A stretch of 64,000 bases of DNA from Cryptomeria japonica (lineage: Eukaryota > Streptophyta > Pinopsida > Cupressales > Cupressaceae): the NCBI RefSeq assembly GCF_030272615.1, contig NC_081413.1, forward strand, positions 330,543,302 to 330,607,301, written 5' to 3'. The notes beneath the pieces were generated by a model that saw only the letters and a program-made list of their open reading frames with translations, made no database searches and had not been told where the DNA came from. Below, one piece after another: positions 44,514-56,380 of the stretch (its first letter is position 1; every line of letters begins with the position of its first letter). The translations under genes and the position numbers were made by a program.

Positions 44514-45557
44514 GTGAGGTCGGGGAGTCTTCTAACACAAAACAGACTCATGAGGAAGGTGTCATGGATGACTAACAATTTCATTGATATATATGACTAT
44601 GATGCTATATATACCCTTGATCCCATTCATAACCTTGAGTCTAGTCATGACCCTTTACCCCTTGTTCACCCACAACTCATTGATTTGGACCAATTAGGAC
44701 CACCCTTGTTGGATTTTTTTCAAAACGATGAGGCAATCATAAAAAAATTTGGAGCACAGAGCAATTTATCCCTTAGAGATCATAGAGATGGCTTCACCAT
44801 GGAACTCAACAATGCGTCTCATTTTGGAGAATGTGCCAATCCTTTCAATCATAAAATTATGGAAAATATAAATAGGTCTTTTGGTAAAAACCATTCTGCG
44901 GCACTATTACAATCAAAAAAAGTAAAAATAAAGGACGTATCCAAAGGTGAAAACCTCTCTAAGGTGCCCAAGGATGGAAGGCTTGACACACTTCCCATAG
45001 AATTATATCATGAGAAGTCATCTATGTTAGTGGAAATTTGATAGTATCAGAAAACTTGGGCATAGAAGAGCAACCAAAGATTATGCATCTAACAGAATCA
45101 TTGACACCTAAAGAGAGAATAGAGCATATCCAGTTTTAAAAGGAAAGACAAGTTAATTTTGCATGGTCCTATGCAAACATGTCGAGAATTCATCCTGATT
45201 TAGTTATGCATAACTTTTTTTTTCCACTAGGGGAAAAACCTATCAAACAAAAATTGAGAAAAATGCACCCTCACATGGCACTATTGGTAAAGGTAGAACT
45301 ACAAAAGTTACTAGATGTTGGATTTATAAGACTCATTGACTATGCCGACTGGATTTCAAATTTGGTACAAGTTTCAAAACCTGATGTGAATGTCCATGTT
45401 TGCATAGATTTAAGAGATTTAAATAAATCTTTTCCTAAAGATGACTTCCCACTTCCAAATATTGACAAGATAGTGTATTTTATAGCAGGACATGAGATGT
45501 TATCCCTCATGGATGGCTTCTTAGGCTCCAATTAGATTAAAATTTCTCTTGAAGATC
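44514..45557 (+). pseudogene. Linker and 5' part of RT, Tat G
   Basis: The linker frame 44514-45041 (175 aa) is Asp/Leu/Pro-rich. The RT frame 45179-45535 has K-Q-K-L-R-K-M-H-P, D-Y-A-D-W-I-S-N-L-V, C-I-D-L-R-D-L-N-K, L-P-N-I-D-K and S-L-M-D-G-F. Coding is cut at 45557 by chromovirus H within the codons around E-D. The target bases AGATC (45553-45557) are repeated at 53296-53300, where RT coding resumes. Confidence 0.82.
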
Positions 45558-47053
45558 TGGTGCAAGAGCACCTCATCAACAAGATATTCATGACCCTAAG
45601 GATTAATTTTAGGACCATTAGGATGTGTTAGAGTGTCTTTTGTTTCATGTATGCAAATAAACCTCACCATGTAAGCCCATGTCACCAATTAGGCAATTTG
45701 AGAAGCTAACTGGGACAATGTGGTAAAAAGGGGTAGTAGATGGTTTATATTTATGTTTGATAGGTTTTAGACATTTTTTGTGTGTGTTTGGTTGGTCCAT
45801 GTGTGTGGATCCCAACCTTAGGAAGTATGACAACTTTTTGTGCAAAATTGCAAAAATGCAACTTTTGAGTGCAAAAGTGCAACTTTTTGTAATTTAGTTG
45901 GGGGAAGCCTTTAAATGGCTCCAACCTACTCCAAATTTGGTGGGAAACCATTGGAGAGTTTTATATTCCCATGGGCTCTATTCCCAAGGTTTTTGATGTT
46001 GGAGTTGGACTTTATGAAGAAATAATACTTAAAATACTTCAGTTTTCACATAAATTTTGAGTTTGCAAGTGTTGTGCGTGACTGTATGGATTGATTTGAA
46101 CCCCACCATCCATGGAGTAGATAGGGAGATGAATTATCTTTCTTTTTTTGGTGGTATGAGGTCTTAATTATTTGGGAGTAGAGAGAACCCTTCATTTTAC
46201 TGACTGTGACCCAGAAATTGAGGGTTTAGAGAGGGTTTTGAATCAAAATGGCTTTATCTTGCACTCCAGTCCATTAGAAGACTCTTCCTTTAGAGGGATG
46301 TAGGATAAGCCTTTAAATTTTTATTTTTTTATGTTTTGTTGGAGGAGAGACTTTTTTGTGGGGAGAAAAGAACAAATTTAGGTAGGCATCTCTATGTGAC
46401 TACCTAGGAGAAGTTTTAGGACAGTCATCATAATTTGTCTTAGCGATGGATTCAAGGCATGAAACCCTACAATTAGAAGTTTCTCATTTCCCCCTAAATT
46501 CCCATTAATGTGATTCTTCATTTGGTCTACCGGTAGAGGTAGTTGCTTTGGAAAATAGGGCTAATTTCCCCTATTAGGTCTGTTAGCCTAAAAAGGGAGC
46601 AGACCTTATATTTGCAGACCAGCCCAAACCATTTTGGGGATTAGTATAACTTCTAAAAGGGTGTCCTAAATGCTAAGTTTTTTGTATGGGTGTGTTGAAC
46701 ATTTTTTGAGTTAAGATCCTTTCTATCATCAAATAGGGCTACAAGCCTAAGCGATAGGTTTACAAAGAAGGTATAAGGATTTGATACCCAAGGTGAAAAC
46801 CAGTACTTGGAAGAGGTCTTAGATGACACATGGCCAACTTAAAAATCCCAAGGAGTAGGGATCACCGGTAAAGCATGTTTGAAGAGTTGAAGCCTTTTAC
46901 TCATCTTGAGTAGGTCTAAGACTAGGGAAAGTGTGTGTAGTTTCATCTAAGGTGTAGAGTCCTTCCTTCCAGGACCCTTGTGAGTAGTTGAAGGGTCACT
47001 AGCCTAACCCGGTTTGGTCTTGTAATTAGTATTTTGGGTAGGCCTCTACATCA
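45558..47053 (+). repeat. 5' LTR of H
   Basis: 1496 bp, matching 51783-53295 along its length with a small number of substitutions and short indels. Minus frames inside it (45645-45951) recur in the 3' LTR and are not genes. Confidence 0.93.
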
Positions 47054-47055
47054 AG

Positions 47056-47066
47056 TGGTATCAGAG
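47056..47066 (+). promoter_or_regulatory. Primer binding site, tRNA-iMet (H)
   Basis: TGGTATCAGAG, two bases after the LTR end. Perfect match to the initiator Met tRNA type. Confidence 0.93.
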
Positions 47067-47125
47067 AAAAGGAGTGTCCTTTAGAAGAGAGGGAGAAGAC
47101 AAGATGTCAAAAGAAGAAGGATCCC

Positions 47126-48330
47126 ATGAGGCACCTTCTTAGAATGACCAATGCAGAGTTGAATGTCTTGGTGAAGAAGAAGATGGAAGAGAGTAGAGCA
47201 ATCAAGGATGAGAATTAGGCCTTGAGGGATGAGATGGACCAATTGAAGGACGGAGTGGAGAGGGGAGAGAAAGACTCTGGAGAAGAAGGGGATGAAGAGG
47301 ATATCCCTATGTAGGAAGAGCTAGAGGTACCTGTAGACTAGAGACCCCTGATGAGTGTCCTCAATTCCATGGAGAGAAGAACGATGGATGTGAAGATGGA
47401 TCTTCCAGTATTTGCAGGCAAGATGGAGCCTAACACTGTGATGGAGTGGATAGACTCCTTGGACATTTTTTTTGAAAGTGAAGACATACCAGACCACCAG
47501 AGCGTGAAGATGGCCCAATCCAAAAAGAAAGGGGCTGCACTAACTTGGTGGACTTTCATCCAAGATGAGAGGGTGAAAGAGGGAAAGAGAAGAGTAGCTA
47601 CATGGAAGAATATGATTGTTTTGGTGAAATAAGCATATGTCCCAATGGATTATAACATCCAATTGCATAGAAGGAGACATAATTTGAAACAAAATGAGAT
47701 GGACGTGAGTTCCTATACCGAGGAGTTCATGAAGTTATGTGTGAGGAATAAGGTGAAAGAGAGTGAAGATGAGAAGGTGGCAAGGTATCTCAATGGGTTG
47801 AGATTTACAATCCAAGAAGACTTAAATCTCCACACCTCGGAGATAGTCCAAAATTTCTTTCAATTGGCACTCAAGGTGGAGGAGAAGTTGAAGAGAAAGC
47901 AGGAGAAAAATGGCAAAGGTAAAGAGAGATAGAAGAGAGGAGGAAGAGGTCCTTTTAGAGGTAGAGGAAATGGTTTTGGATACCAGGGAGACTCTAACCA
48001 AGAAGGCAATAGAGGAGAGAGTAGTTACAACCAAGGAGGAGGCTACAATCCAAGAGGGAGCTTTAGGGGTAGAAGACCACCCTCTAGGGGGAGATACCAA
48101 GACAAAGGACCTCCTAGGTTCTACAACTATAATCAAGAAGGGAATATGGCCAATAAGTGTCCGAAGAAGGCTTCTAGCTCCATGGGAGAAAGGAAAAGCA
48201 ATTTGGTGCAAGAATCTAATTGTCAAAGTGTGGCAAGTGCAAGAACTTATCAAAGTGTAAATCCTCCTGATAGTTATGGATATCCTAAAAGAGGAGAGGC
48301 TCTGATGATGAGGAGAGTAGTAACCACCAT
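47126..48330 (+). pseudogene. Gag of chromovirus H
   Basis: The start M-R-H-L-L at 47126 is the first ATG in the pol frame after the primer site; M-T-N-A-E-L at 47144 is equally possible. A Lys/Glu-rich N-terminus is followed by the Retrotrans_gag region (47400-47900: M-E-W-I-D-S-L-D-I, L-T-W-W, Y-L-N-G-L-R, F-F-Q-L-A-L-K). An RGG-rich segment (47935-48120) follows. The zinc knuckle position (48120-48165) reads F-Y-N-Y-N-Q-E-G-N-M-A-N-K-C, so two Cys and the His are lost. Stops lie at about 47218, 47311, 47339, 47630 and 47930, with no frameshift. The frame 47910-48260 is an out-of-frame shadow. Confidence 0.85.
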
Positions 48331-48880
48331 GAAAGTACCTGACAAGGAGCCTACACAAAGGAAATCTCTTTTCAAAACCACTTGCAAGGCATGAGGAAAG
48401 GTATGCAAGGTTATGATAGACTCCGGATCCACTGAAAATTTTGTATCACTTGAAATGGTAGAAAAAATTAAGCTTAGGAAGTTGCCTCACCCTTACCCCT
48501 ATAAGGTTTCATGGCTCACCCAAGGTCAGCAAGCAATGGTGGAAGAGCAGGCTTGGGTGGAGTTTCAGATTGGATCTTACAAGGATATATTTCTATTTGA
48601 CATAGCCAAAATGGATGCATGCCATCTCTTATTTGGGAGACCATGGCAGTATGACTTGAAAGCTCATCATGATGGGTTGAGAAACACCTACTCAATCAAC
48701 AAAGATGGGAAGGTGATAGAAATCTTACCTCTGATAGAGGAAGAGATGGAATCAAAAGGGAAGGATACAAGAGTGCTAATAGTAGAAGGTAAATAGTTCA
48801 TGAAGGAGATTGCAGAGAAAGGTGAATTTTTCTATGCCCTCATGCCTAGTCCCAAGGTGACAAGGAAAGAGTAGTTTGCA
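48331..48880 (+). pseudogene. Protease region of chromovirus H
   Basis: Open from 48413 to 48796 (127 aa) in the gag frame: catalytic M-I-D-S-G-S-T-E-N near the start, then L-E-M-V-E-K-I-K-L and H-L-L-F-G-R-P-W-Q-Y at about residue 80, the usual spacing for a gypsy protease. It is preceded by a stop at 48392 and followed by one at 48796. Confidence 0.87.
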
Positions 48881-50280
48881 GAAGGAGGACCAAAGCACAT
48901 AGACCCAACAGTCAGATATTTGCTTGATAAGCATCAAGGAATCATCTAAGATGGAATGTCAAGATCCCTACCACTAGTAAAGGACATTAGTCATTGCATA
49001 GATATGATCCCTGGATCTACATTGCCAAACAAAGTAGCCTACAAGCTCACCCTAGACTAGAATGCAGAAATGGCAAGGCAGATTGAAGAGTTGCTTGAAT
49101 CAGGACTGAATGGCAAGAGTCTAAGCCCATGTGAAGTATTGGCAGTCCTTGCACCTAAGAAAGAAGGAACTTAGAGGCTTTGTATAGACTCAAGAGACAT
49201 CAACAAGATAACCATAAGATATAGGTTCCCAATCCCTAGAATAGAGGATTTGCTTGATTTCGTAGGGAGTGCTAAATATTTTACAAAAATGGATCTAAAA
49301 AATGGATACCACCAGATTAGAATAAGGTCAAGAGATGAATGTAAAACAACTTTTAAAACTAATGAGGGGTTATGTGAATGGAAATTCATGCCATTTGGGC
49401 TATCCAATGCCCCTAGTACCTTTATGAGGTTAATGAATGAAGTCTTGGTGGAATTCATAGGGAAATTTGTTATAGTATACCTAGATGATATCTTGATCTT
49501 CAGTCACACAAGGGAAGAGCACCTTTAACACATAGATATGGTTCTCAAGAGGTTACATGAAGAGAAACTAATGATCAATTTGGAGAAGTGTTTATTCACA
49601 CAGGAAGAGATCATCTACTTGGGTTTTGTGATCTCGTAAGGTGAGCTGAAAATAGACCAAGAGAAGGTGAGTGCTATATTGTCTTGGCCCACACCTAGAA
49701 CTATGAATGATGTCTGGAGCTTCCATGGTTTACCAAATTTTTATAGAAAATTCATAAGAGGATTTAGTCATGTTTGTGCACCCATGCTTGACACCATAAA
49801 GGGAGGACAAAAGTGCAGGTTCAGTTGGACCAAAGAGGCAGATGATTCATTTGAGACATTGAAGAAGAAGGTTGCAGAACAACCAATCTTTTCCTTACCA
49901 GACTTCAACAAGATATTTCAGGTGGAATGTGATGCAAGTCACATGGAAATTGGAGTAGTACTCAGTCAGGAAGGAAGGCCTATTGCTTTTTTCAGTGAAA
50001 ATCTAAATGATGCTAAGAAAAGGTACTCATCTTATGACTTGGAGATGTATGCTCTAGTACAATCCTTGAAGAAATGGAGGCACTATTTATTGCCTAAGGA
50101 GTTAATAGTGTTTACTGATAATCAGGCACTCAGTTTCATAAATAGTCAAGAGAAGCTTAATCACTGGCATATGAAGTGGGTAGAGACCCTGGAAGCCTTC
50201 ACATTTACCCTCAAACACAAGAAGGGAGTCAAGAACAAAGTTTTTGATGCTTTGAGCAGAAGATTCTTGACTGTAAACCA
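48881..50280 (+). pseudogene. RT and RNase H of chromovirus H
   Basis: RT from about 48890: V-L-A-P-K-K-E-G-T[15 protein letters not shown], then the frame 49250-49528 with [25 protein letters not shown] and an intact Y-L-D-D active site. A stop follows at H-L-stop (49527), then 49667 opens a 394-aa frame with the thumb (F-Y-R-K-F-I-R-G-F), RNase H (V-E-C-D-A-S, Y-D-L-E-M-Y-A, F-T-D-N-Q-A-L: all three acidic positions kept) and on into integrase. Stops at 48948, 49058, 49172, 49527 and 49638. Confidence 0.92.
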
Positions 50281-51700
50281 AATCAAGATGGAGAGTGTTG
50301 GTATCGATTCCTTGAAGAGTATGTGTGTTGCTGATGAAGATTTTGAAGAAATATACAAGGTATGTGAAACTTTGAGTGACCGGTATCATATAGAGATTTT
50401 TGAGTTTCTGATACAAGAAGGATTGTTTTTCAAGGGGGTGCAGTTGTGTATTCCCAAATGTTCCATGAGGTTGAATATTATTAGGGAGAAGCATTGTGGA
50501 GCTATGGCAGGTCATTTGGGTCTTGACAAGACCCTAGACCTTGTGAAGAGACATTATTTTTTGCCTAAATTGCAGGCAGATGTAACAAAGTTTGTGGAGA
50601 CATGTTTCATATGTCAGAAAGCCAAGGGGAAGTATACAAATGCAGGTATATATCAGCCTTTACCCATTCCTTCTAGGCCATGGGAGAGCATAAGTATGGA
50701 CTTTGTGTTGGGTTTGCCTAGAACAATTAGAGGGTTTGACAGTGTCTTTGTAGTAGTGGACAAGTTTAGTAAAATGGCTTATTTCTTGCCATGCAAGACT
50801 TGTTGTGATGCATCATATGTTGTAGACCTATTCTTCAAAGATATAGTCTAGATACATGGATTTCCCCTAAATGTTGTTTCAAATAGAGATGTGAAATTCA
50901 TATGTCACTTTTGGAGGACTCTTTGGAAGAAGTTGGGGACTAACCTAGCTTTCTCATCAGCCTACCATCCTCAAACAGATGGGCAGACTGAAGTTGTCAA
51001 TAGATCATTAGGAAACCTATTAAGGTGTTTAACAAAGAAACCTAGAGAGAAGTGGGATAACATTTTGTCATAGGCAGAATTCTCCTACAATGACACCATA
51101 AATAGGAGTACTAGTAAATCTCCTTTCCAGATTGTTTATGGCATCCACCCAAGGGGAGTGTTGGAGTTAAGAGATTTGCCCAAAGAAGAAGCCATTAGTA
51201 TAGATGGTGAAACTTTTACATCAGCCATAAAGGAGGTGCATGACCAAGTCAAGTCTCATCTCCAACAATCTACAGTGAAGTATAAAGCTCATGCTGATAA
51301 GAAGAAGAGAGATGTACAATTTAGTGTTCAGGATTTTGTATGGGTACATTTGAAGAAGGAGAGACTATCGAAAGGAAAATACACCAAACTCATGCAGAGG
51401 AAGATTGGACCATGTCAGATATTGAAGAAGTGTAGACAGAATGCCTATGAGATCCAGCTTCCTCCTGATCTTGGATTATCACCCATCTTTTATGTGTGTG
51501 ATCTTACACTTTTCAAGGATACTGACAATGAAGAAGAGGAACCAATGCAGGTTGTAGTAGACAATGACATTCCGAGGAAGGAATCACCTAAGTTGAGCAA
51601 AGTGATTGACACTAGAGTCATGAAGAAGATAAGGAACATGGAGTACATTGAGTACTTGGTGGCGTGGCAGGATAAACCAGACTTTGAGGTGTTTGGATGA
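50281..51700 (+). pseudogene. Integrase and chromodomain remnant of chromovirus H
   Basis: Zinc domain H-x-x-x-H..C-x2-C: E-K-H-C-G-A-M-A-G-H, then C-F-I-C (50485-50620). Core: S-M-D-F-V-L-G-L-P; N-V-V-S-N-R-D-V-K-F, where the second catalytic Asp (usually S-D-R-D) is Asn; H-P-Q-T-D-G-Q-T-E-V-V-N, with the Glu kept. Stops at 50849 and 51071. The frame 51158-51700 carries the C-terminal region (K-R-D-V-Q-F-S-V-Q-D-F-V, K-I-G-P, N-A-Y-E-I-Q-L-P) and Y-I-E-Y-L-V-A-W-Q-D, a chromodomain start whose second half is lost at the stop in about 51698. Confidence 0.9.
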
Positions 51701-51773
51701 CAAGTGAGCAAATATCCAATCATGGTGCAGATTTACAAACTCTGATCTCAAGTGGGCTTGAGATCTCTTATCT

Positions 51774-51782
51774 CGGGGAGTA
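51774..51782 (+). promoter_or_regulatory. Polypurine tract of H
   Basis: CGGGGAGTA directly before the 3' LTR, as in C. Confidence 0.72.
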
Positions 51783-53295
51783 TGGTGTAGGAGCACCTCA
51801 TCAACAAGATATTCATGACCCTGAGGATGAATATTAGGACCATTAGGATGTGTTAGAGTGTCTTTTGTTTCATGTATGCAAATAAACCTCACCATGTAAG
51901 CCCATGTCACCAATTAGGTAATTTGAGAAGCTAATTGGGACAATGTGGTAAAAAGGGGTAGTAGATGGTTTAGATTTATGTTTCATAGGTTTTAGACATG
52001 TTTTTTCTATGTTTGGTTTGTCCATGTGTGTGGATCCCAACCTTAGGAAGTATGACAACTTTTTGTGCAAAATTGCAAAAATGCAACTTTTGTAAAATGG
52101 AACTTTTGAGTGCAAAAGTGCAAATTTTTGTAATTCGGTTGGGGGAAGCCTTTCAATGGATCCAACCTACTCCAAATTAGGTGGGAAACCATTTGAGAGT
52201 TTTATAATCCTTGTGGACTCAATTCCCAAGGTTTCTGATGTTCGATTTGGAGTTTATGAAGTAATAATACTCAAAATACTTTAGTTTTCTCAGAAATTCT
52301 GAGTTTGCAAGTCTTGTATGTGATTGTATAGATTGATTTGAACCCCACCATCCATAGAGTAGATAGGGAGATGAATTATATTTCTTTTGGTGGTGGTTTG
52401 AGGTCTGAATTATTTGGGACTAGAGATAATTCTTCATTTTACTGACTGTGACTCAGAAATTGAGGGTTTGGAGAGGGTTTTGAATCAGAATGGCTTTATC
52501 TTGCACTCCAGTCCATCAGAAGACTCTTCCTTTGGAGGGATACAGGATAATCCTTTTTATTTTAGTGGTTTTTTTTTTTTGTAGGAGATACTTTTTTGTG
52601 GGGAGAAAAGAATAGATTTAGGTAGGCATCTCTATGTGGCTACCCGGGACAAGTTTTAGGACAGTCATCATAATTTGTCTTAGCGATGGATTCCAAGCGT
52701 GTAACCCTGAAATTAGAAGTTTCTCATTACCCCACACATTCCCATTAATATTATTCTTCATTTTGTCTACTGGTAGAGGTAGTTGCTTTGGAAAATAGGG
52801 CTTATTGCCCCTATCAGGTCTCTTAGCCTAAAAAGGGAGCATACCTTATATTTGCAGACCGGCCCAAACCATTTTGGGGATCAGTATAACTTCCAAAGGG
52901 GTGTCTGAAATGCTAATTTTTTTGTATGGGTGTGTGGAACATTTTTTAGTTAAGATCCTTTGTATCATCAAATAGGGCTACAAGCCTAAGGGGTAGGTTT
53001 ACAAAGAAGGTATAAGGATTTGAGGCCCAAGGTCAAAACTAGTACTTGGAAGAGGTATTAGATGACACATGTTGGCCAATTTCAAAATCCCAAGGAGTAG
53101 GGATCATCGGTAAAGCATGTTTGAAGAGTTGAAGCCTTTTACTCATCTTGAGTAGGTCTAAGACTAGGGAAAGTGTGTGTAGTTTCATCTAAGGGGTAGA
53201 GTCCTTCCTTGCAGTACCCTTGTGAGTAGTTGAAGGGTCACTAGCTTAACCTGGTCTGGGCTTGTTATTAGGGGTTTGGGTAGGCCTCTACATCA
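51783..53295 (+). repeat. 3' LTR of H
   Basis: 1513 bp, TGGTGTAGGA to CTCTACATCA, followed by AGATC. Confidence 0.93.
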
Positions 53296-53565
53296 AGATC
53301 AAATCAAAACAACATTCACTTGTCCTTGGGGAACTTTTTGTTAGAACGCCATGCCCTTTGGATTGAAGAATGTCGGAGCTACTTATCAACATGCAATGAC
53401 CACTATCTTTCATGACATGATACATATAGATTTGGAAGACTATGTAGACGAATTGTTGGGGAAATATAAAACTAGAGTAGGACATTTAGAAATCATGGAT
53501 AAAATATTTACAAGATTTGAAAAATAAAAGGTGCACCTAAATCCAAAGAAATGTGTCTTTGGGGT
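53296..53565 (+). pseudogene. RT of Tat G, continuation
   Basis: Resumes RT coding after H: Q-I-K-T-T-F-T-C-P-W-G-T, M-P-F-G-L-K-N-V-G-A-T-Y-Q, then D-Y-V-D-E, where the second Asp of the Y-V-D-D active site is Glu. It ends at L-N-P-K-K-C-V-F-G-V, where LTR J begins. The remaining thumb, RNase H and integrase of Tat G are not in the window. Confidence 0.85.
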
Positions 53566-53828
53566 AGTAGACACCTAAAATTGTCTTAGCTTGATTGAAT
53601 AAATATTTTATTTATTTAATTATTATAACATGTCTTCTATTATTAAATAAATTCTTATTTATCTAATTAATTTGCTTATCCTCTTCTAGCCCTTTCTCTA
53701 TTTAAATAAATATTTTTTATTTATTTAAATTATGCTTTCCCTTAATTATATAAATATTTTATTTATTTAATTGGTCTCACTTCCTCTATTAATTAGATAA
53801 ATCTTTGTTTATTTAATTAGTTCATTAG
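53566..53828 (+). mobile_element. LTR J, start of another Tat-family LTR
   Basis: AGTAGACACCTAAAATTG differs from the family start TGTAGACACC only in the first base (T to A). It is followed by the AT-rich TTATTTAATTA head of this LTR family. No PPT precedes it; RT coding does. It is therefore an independent insertion into Tat G, not the 3' LTR of Tat G. It is cut at 53828 by a poly-T run, the tail of the LINE. Confidence 0.65.
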
Positions 53829-54049
53829 CTTTTTTTTTTTTTGATCGATAAGAGGTCGAAGCCAAGAATTTTATTAATCATTTTTTAAATTTTACATTAC
53901 TCCACTCGTGCGGGCACCGATGGGAAAGAGTGGAGGCGAAAAACCTCCGGCCTTGCCTGGGACCGTAGTCCAGATAATCTCTACATCTATCTACAAATAG
54001 TCACAAATTCTAAATAATACATTAGCACCCCGGACATGGGCGAGTAGAT

Positions 54050-55300
54050 GGGAGGATGTTTTCTCTCCCTTACAAGCCCTTGATTACAATTTTCAGTTAT
54101 CACCGAGCTCCTAGAGCCTTGGCTTTGAGTTTGAGCTTTGATTGCTTATAGTTCCTGTTATTTGTTTAGATATGGCCCTGCTCCTCTTGCATGGTTAGTA
54201 TTCAATAACTTGCCCAAATTGTTAGTAACATTTAGTATGCTATTTCAGATGAAATTTTATCTATCATGCTAGGAAACTCCCTCAGCCAATTTTCCTATAA
54301 GACCTGTCATAACAAAACATTATAAATAACGTGGTTAGACATCCCTCTATGCTGATTCTAAGTACTTAACCTCATTTTTCTAAATTATAAAGTAGTCGAT
54401 ATATCATTCATAAGCCAAGTTTGTAGATAATGTCCCCCCTTTTTTTGAAATTTGACCATCCAAAGTTATGAATCGCCTATTTACCACCTCTTGTTTATGT
54501 ACCCAGATGCTATCCTTGTGATGGATGATATCCAGGATACAATAACAAGAGGGGGTAAATGAGATTCTATCATGCTTGAGTCCAATATAGCCTCTCATCC
54601 CTGTAGATTATATTAAGAGAAGGTAATGGGGTTATATGAGTTTTCAAGGTTGAATTTAACCTTTATCCTTTCCCAGAATATTTAGCATGTTTGCCATATA
54701 TAACCCGCAGTCTGTGAATTGTCAGATGGCCTTTCATTTATAAAAGCTCATCAACAAATATCAAATGAGTATATGGCAGGCCGCTTTAGCGTTACAACTG
54801 GTTTTCTTAGTTCAAATAGGCCAACACATGCAAAAATTGAAGCCTTTATTTCCCGCCCAGATAAGGTATCCACCCATGTGAATAAATACCTTTGTATGAT
54901 TGTAGCCAGATTCTTATAATCATATTTAGAGTATATATTCATATTAATGAATGTCAAAATAGAGTATGAATATATTGGCCACATTTCCACCTCTGTGGAC
55001 CTATATAAACAAAAACATTCCATAGTAACTGAAAACAACAATTTCATGTTGATCTTATGATGTTTATCTAAGTAAGCCTTAAGATTAACAGTTAAAGCAT
55101 GCTATTTTAATATCATTTGAGCCGATTATGTTTGTCTTTTAGGACTTGGCAAGATTATTATCTCCTCTGAAGTCTATGTTTGATCCAAGGTTAGCATTGT
55201 TTTACTTGATATAGTAATAAGCTAAATAACCAGTATATGCCGAATATATGGTGGCAAGGAACAATCAAAATTATCACATTATCTCACCAGGAACCGAAGC
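54050..55300. other. Unassigned sequence within the LINE region
   Basis: No motif recognised. The short frames at 54404-54598 and 54719-55047 on both strands have no support. Possibly the LINE 3' untranslated region. Confidence 0.35.
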
Positions 55301-55304
55301 CACC

Positions 55305-55673
55305 TCAATCCGAACCTGAAGAAGGGGTCACAGTTTCCTCATCATCCAATACCAAGCCCTCTTCCTTGAGGAAGTCCTCGAACCAGGTAGGCTTTGGTGG
55401 GTTTCTCACATGAAATAAATGTAGTAGAAAGTTGACGTTCCTGTTATTTGCATCACTCCTTTCCCTGGTGAAGGCCGCTTCATCCATAGTGATAATGGGG
55501 TGTCTGGGTACTGGCCTATTGTTTCGAATGAAGACATCATAGTCTCTTGGCCTTGGAATTATCCAATCATTGTCAATGTTGACTAGAACCCTCTCCAAAT
55601 TGCTTAAGATTGAGGCAATGAAAACCTCCTTACAGAGAGCTCCTATGTCATCTCTTCTCTTGGTGGAGGTCAC
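55305..55673 (-). CDS. Unknown 122-aa ORF in LINE region
   Basis: Uninterrupted minus-strand frame from M-T-S-T-K-R-R-D-D (55673) to an acidic Ser/Gly end with E-E-T-V-T-P-S-S-G-S-D. Composition looks protein-like: balanced, with D-W-I-I-P-R-P-R-D-Y, H-P-I-I-T-M-D-E-A-A-F-T-R-E and P-K-P-T-W-F-E-D-F-L-K-E-E-G-L. It has no signal peptide or membrane segment. I do not recognise a family. It reads in the same direction as the LINE RNase H, about 1.8 kb downstream of it. It could be a LINE accessory frame, an exon of a captured gene or the C-terminus of an unrelated element protein. Confidence 0.4.
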   Translation of the reverse strand: MTSTKRRDDIGALCKEVFIASILSNLERVLVNIDNDWIIPRPRDYDVFIRNNRPVPRHPIITMDEAAFTRERSDANNRNVNFLLHLFHVRNPPKPTWFEDFLKEEGLVLDDEETVTPSSGSD

Positions 55674-55699
55674 CGTAAAACTAGGAACATGGCAGCCAC

Positions 55700-56380
55700 A
55701 TCAGAGTTGACCCTAGTTCAATTTGTATTTGTAAGATAGTCTGGGCTGAGGATAGTCTCTACAGCATCTATAACTAAGGTATGAAGAAGGCAGATGATGC
55801 ATTTGAGATGATCCCTAGTAATAGCTCCATCAAAGGCCATCTGCCTCTTTGAACTACTTAGTTTGATCGGGGTATCCATCACAGGTTCTACTACAATCCA
55901 GGAGGTCTCAATAAGCTTGTAGAGAGCTTCTCAATTTTAACATGAAGGCTTGGTTTAATAGCCATGTAGGGTAATTATGTTAAAGTCTGAGCTTTCACAT
56001 CCTTTCTAAATTCATGCATACCATATGTCCATCTTGGGTGTTTCTAAATGGCTTAATATAAATGCCATATCTTCAAATGATGAGCCACTTGTGGGAAAAT
56101 CATTTTGAGTTGCCAATTTTTATTTTGGTGAATGATCTTACGAGTTGCTGAGTCAGACAGCCAGCCAGCTAGTGCTCATTTCATCAAAGCACTAACCCAC
56201 CATAATGGCCAAGATTTCTTGGAGATCATATTTATAATGATGATCAGGCGCTTTTAATTAAGGATTTGATTATTTTATAGTTGTATATATTTAGATATGA
56301 GTGTCCTTGTCCTAAGAGCTAATGATTAACATTTACTCCGGCGGGTGAAATGTATAATCCTTTGGGCAAAGTGTATATAA
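55700..56380. other. Unassigned sequence within the LINE region
   Basis: No coding frame or repeat that I can support. It grades into AT-rich microsatellite sequence at its right end. Confidence 0.35.

Larger units (their letters stand above)
45558..53295 (+). mobile_element. Chromovirus-type Ty3/gypsy element H, TSD AGATC
   Basis: Complete 7.74-kb element. LTRs 45558-47053 and 51783-53295 both begin TGGTG and end CTCTACATCA. Exact target duplications AGATC lie at 45553-45557 and 53296-53300. Same plan as C (iMet primer site, gag, protease, RT, RNase H, integrase, eroded chromodomain), but with no large nested insertion. Its gag-pol stays in one frame from 47126 to 51700, broken only by stop codons. 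Confidence 0.95.

Noticed and set aside
47910-48260. 116-aa Glu/Lys-rich frame in H
   Set aside because: Out of frame with gag. The true frame carries the RGG-rich segment and zinc-knuckle remnant.
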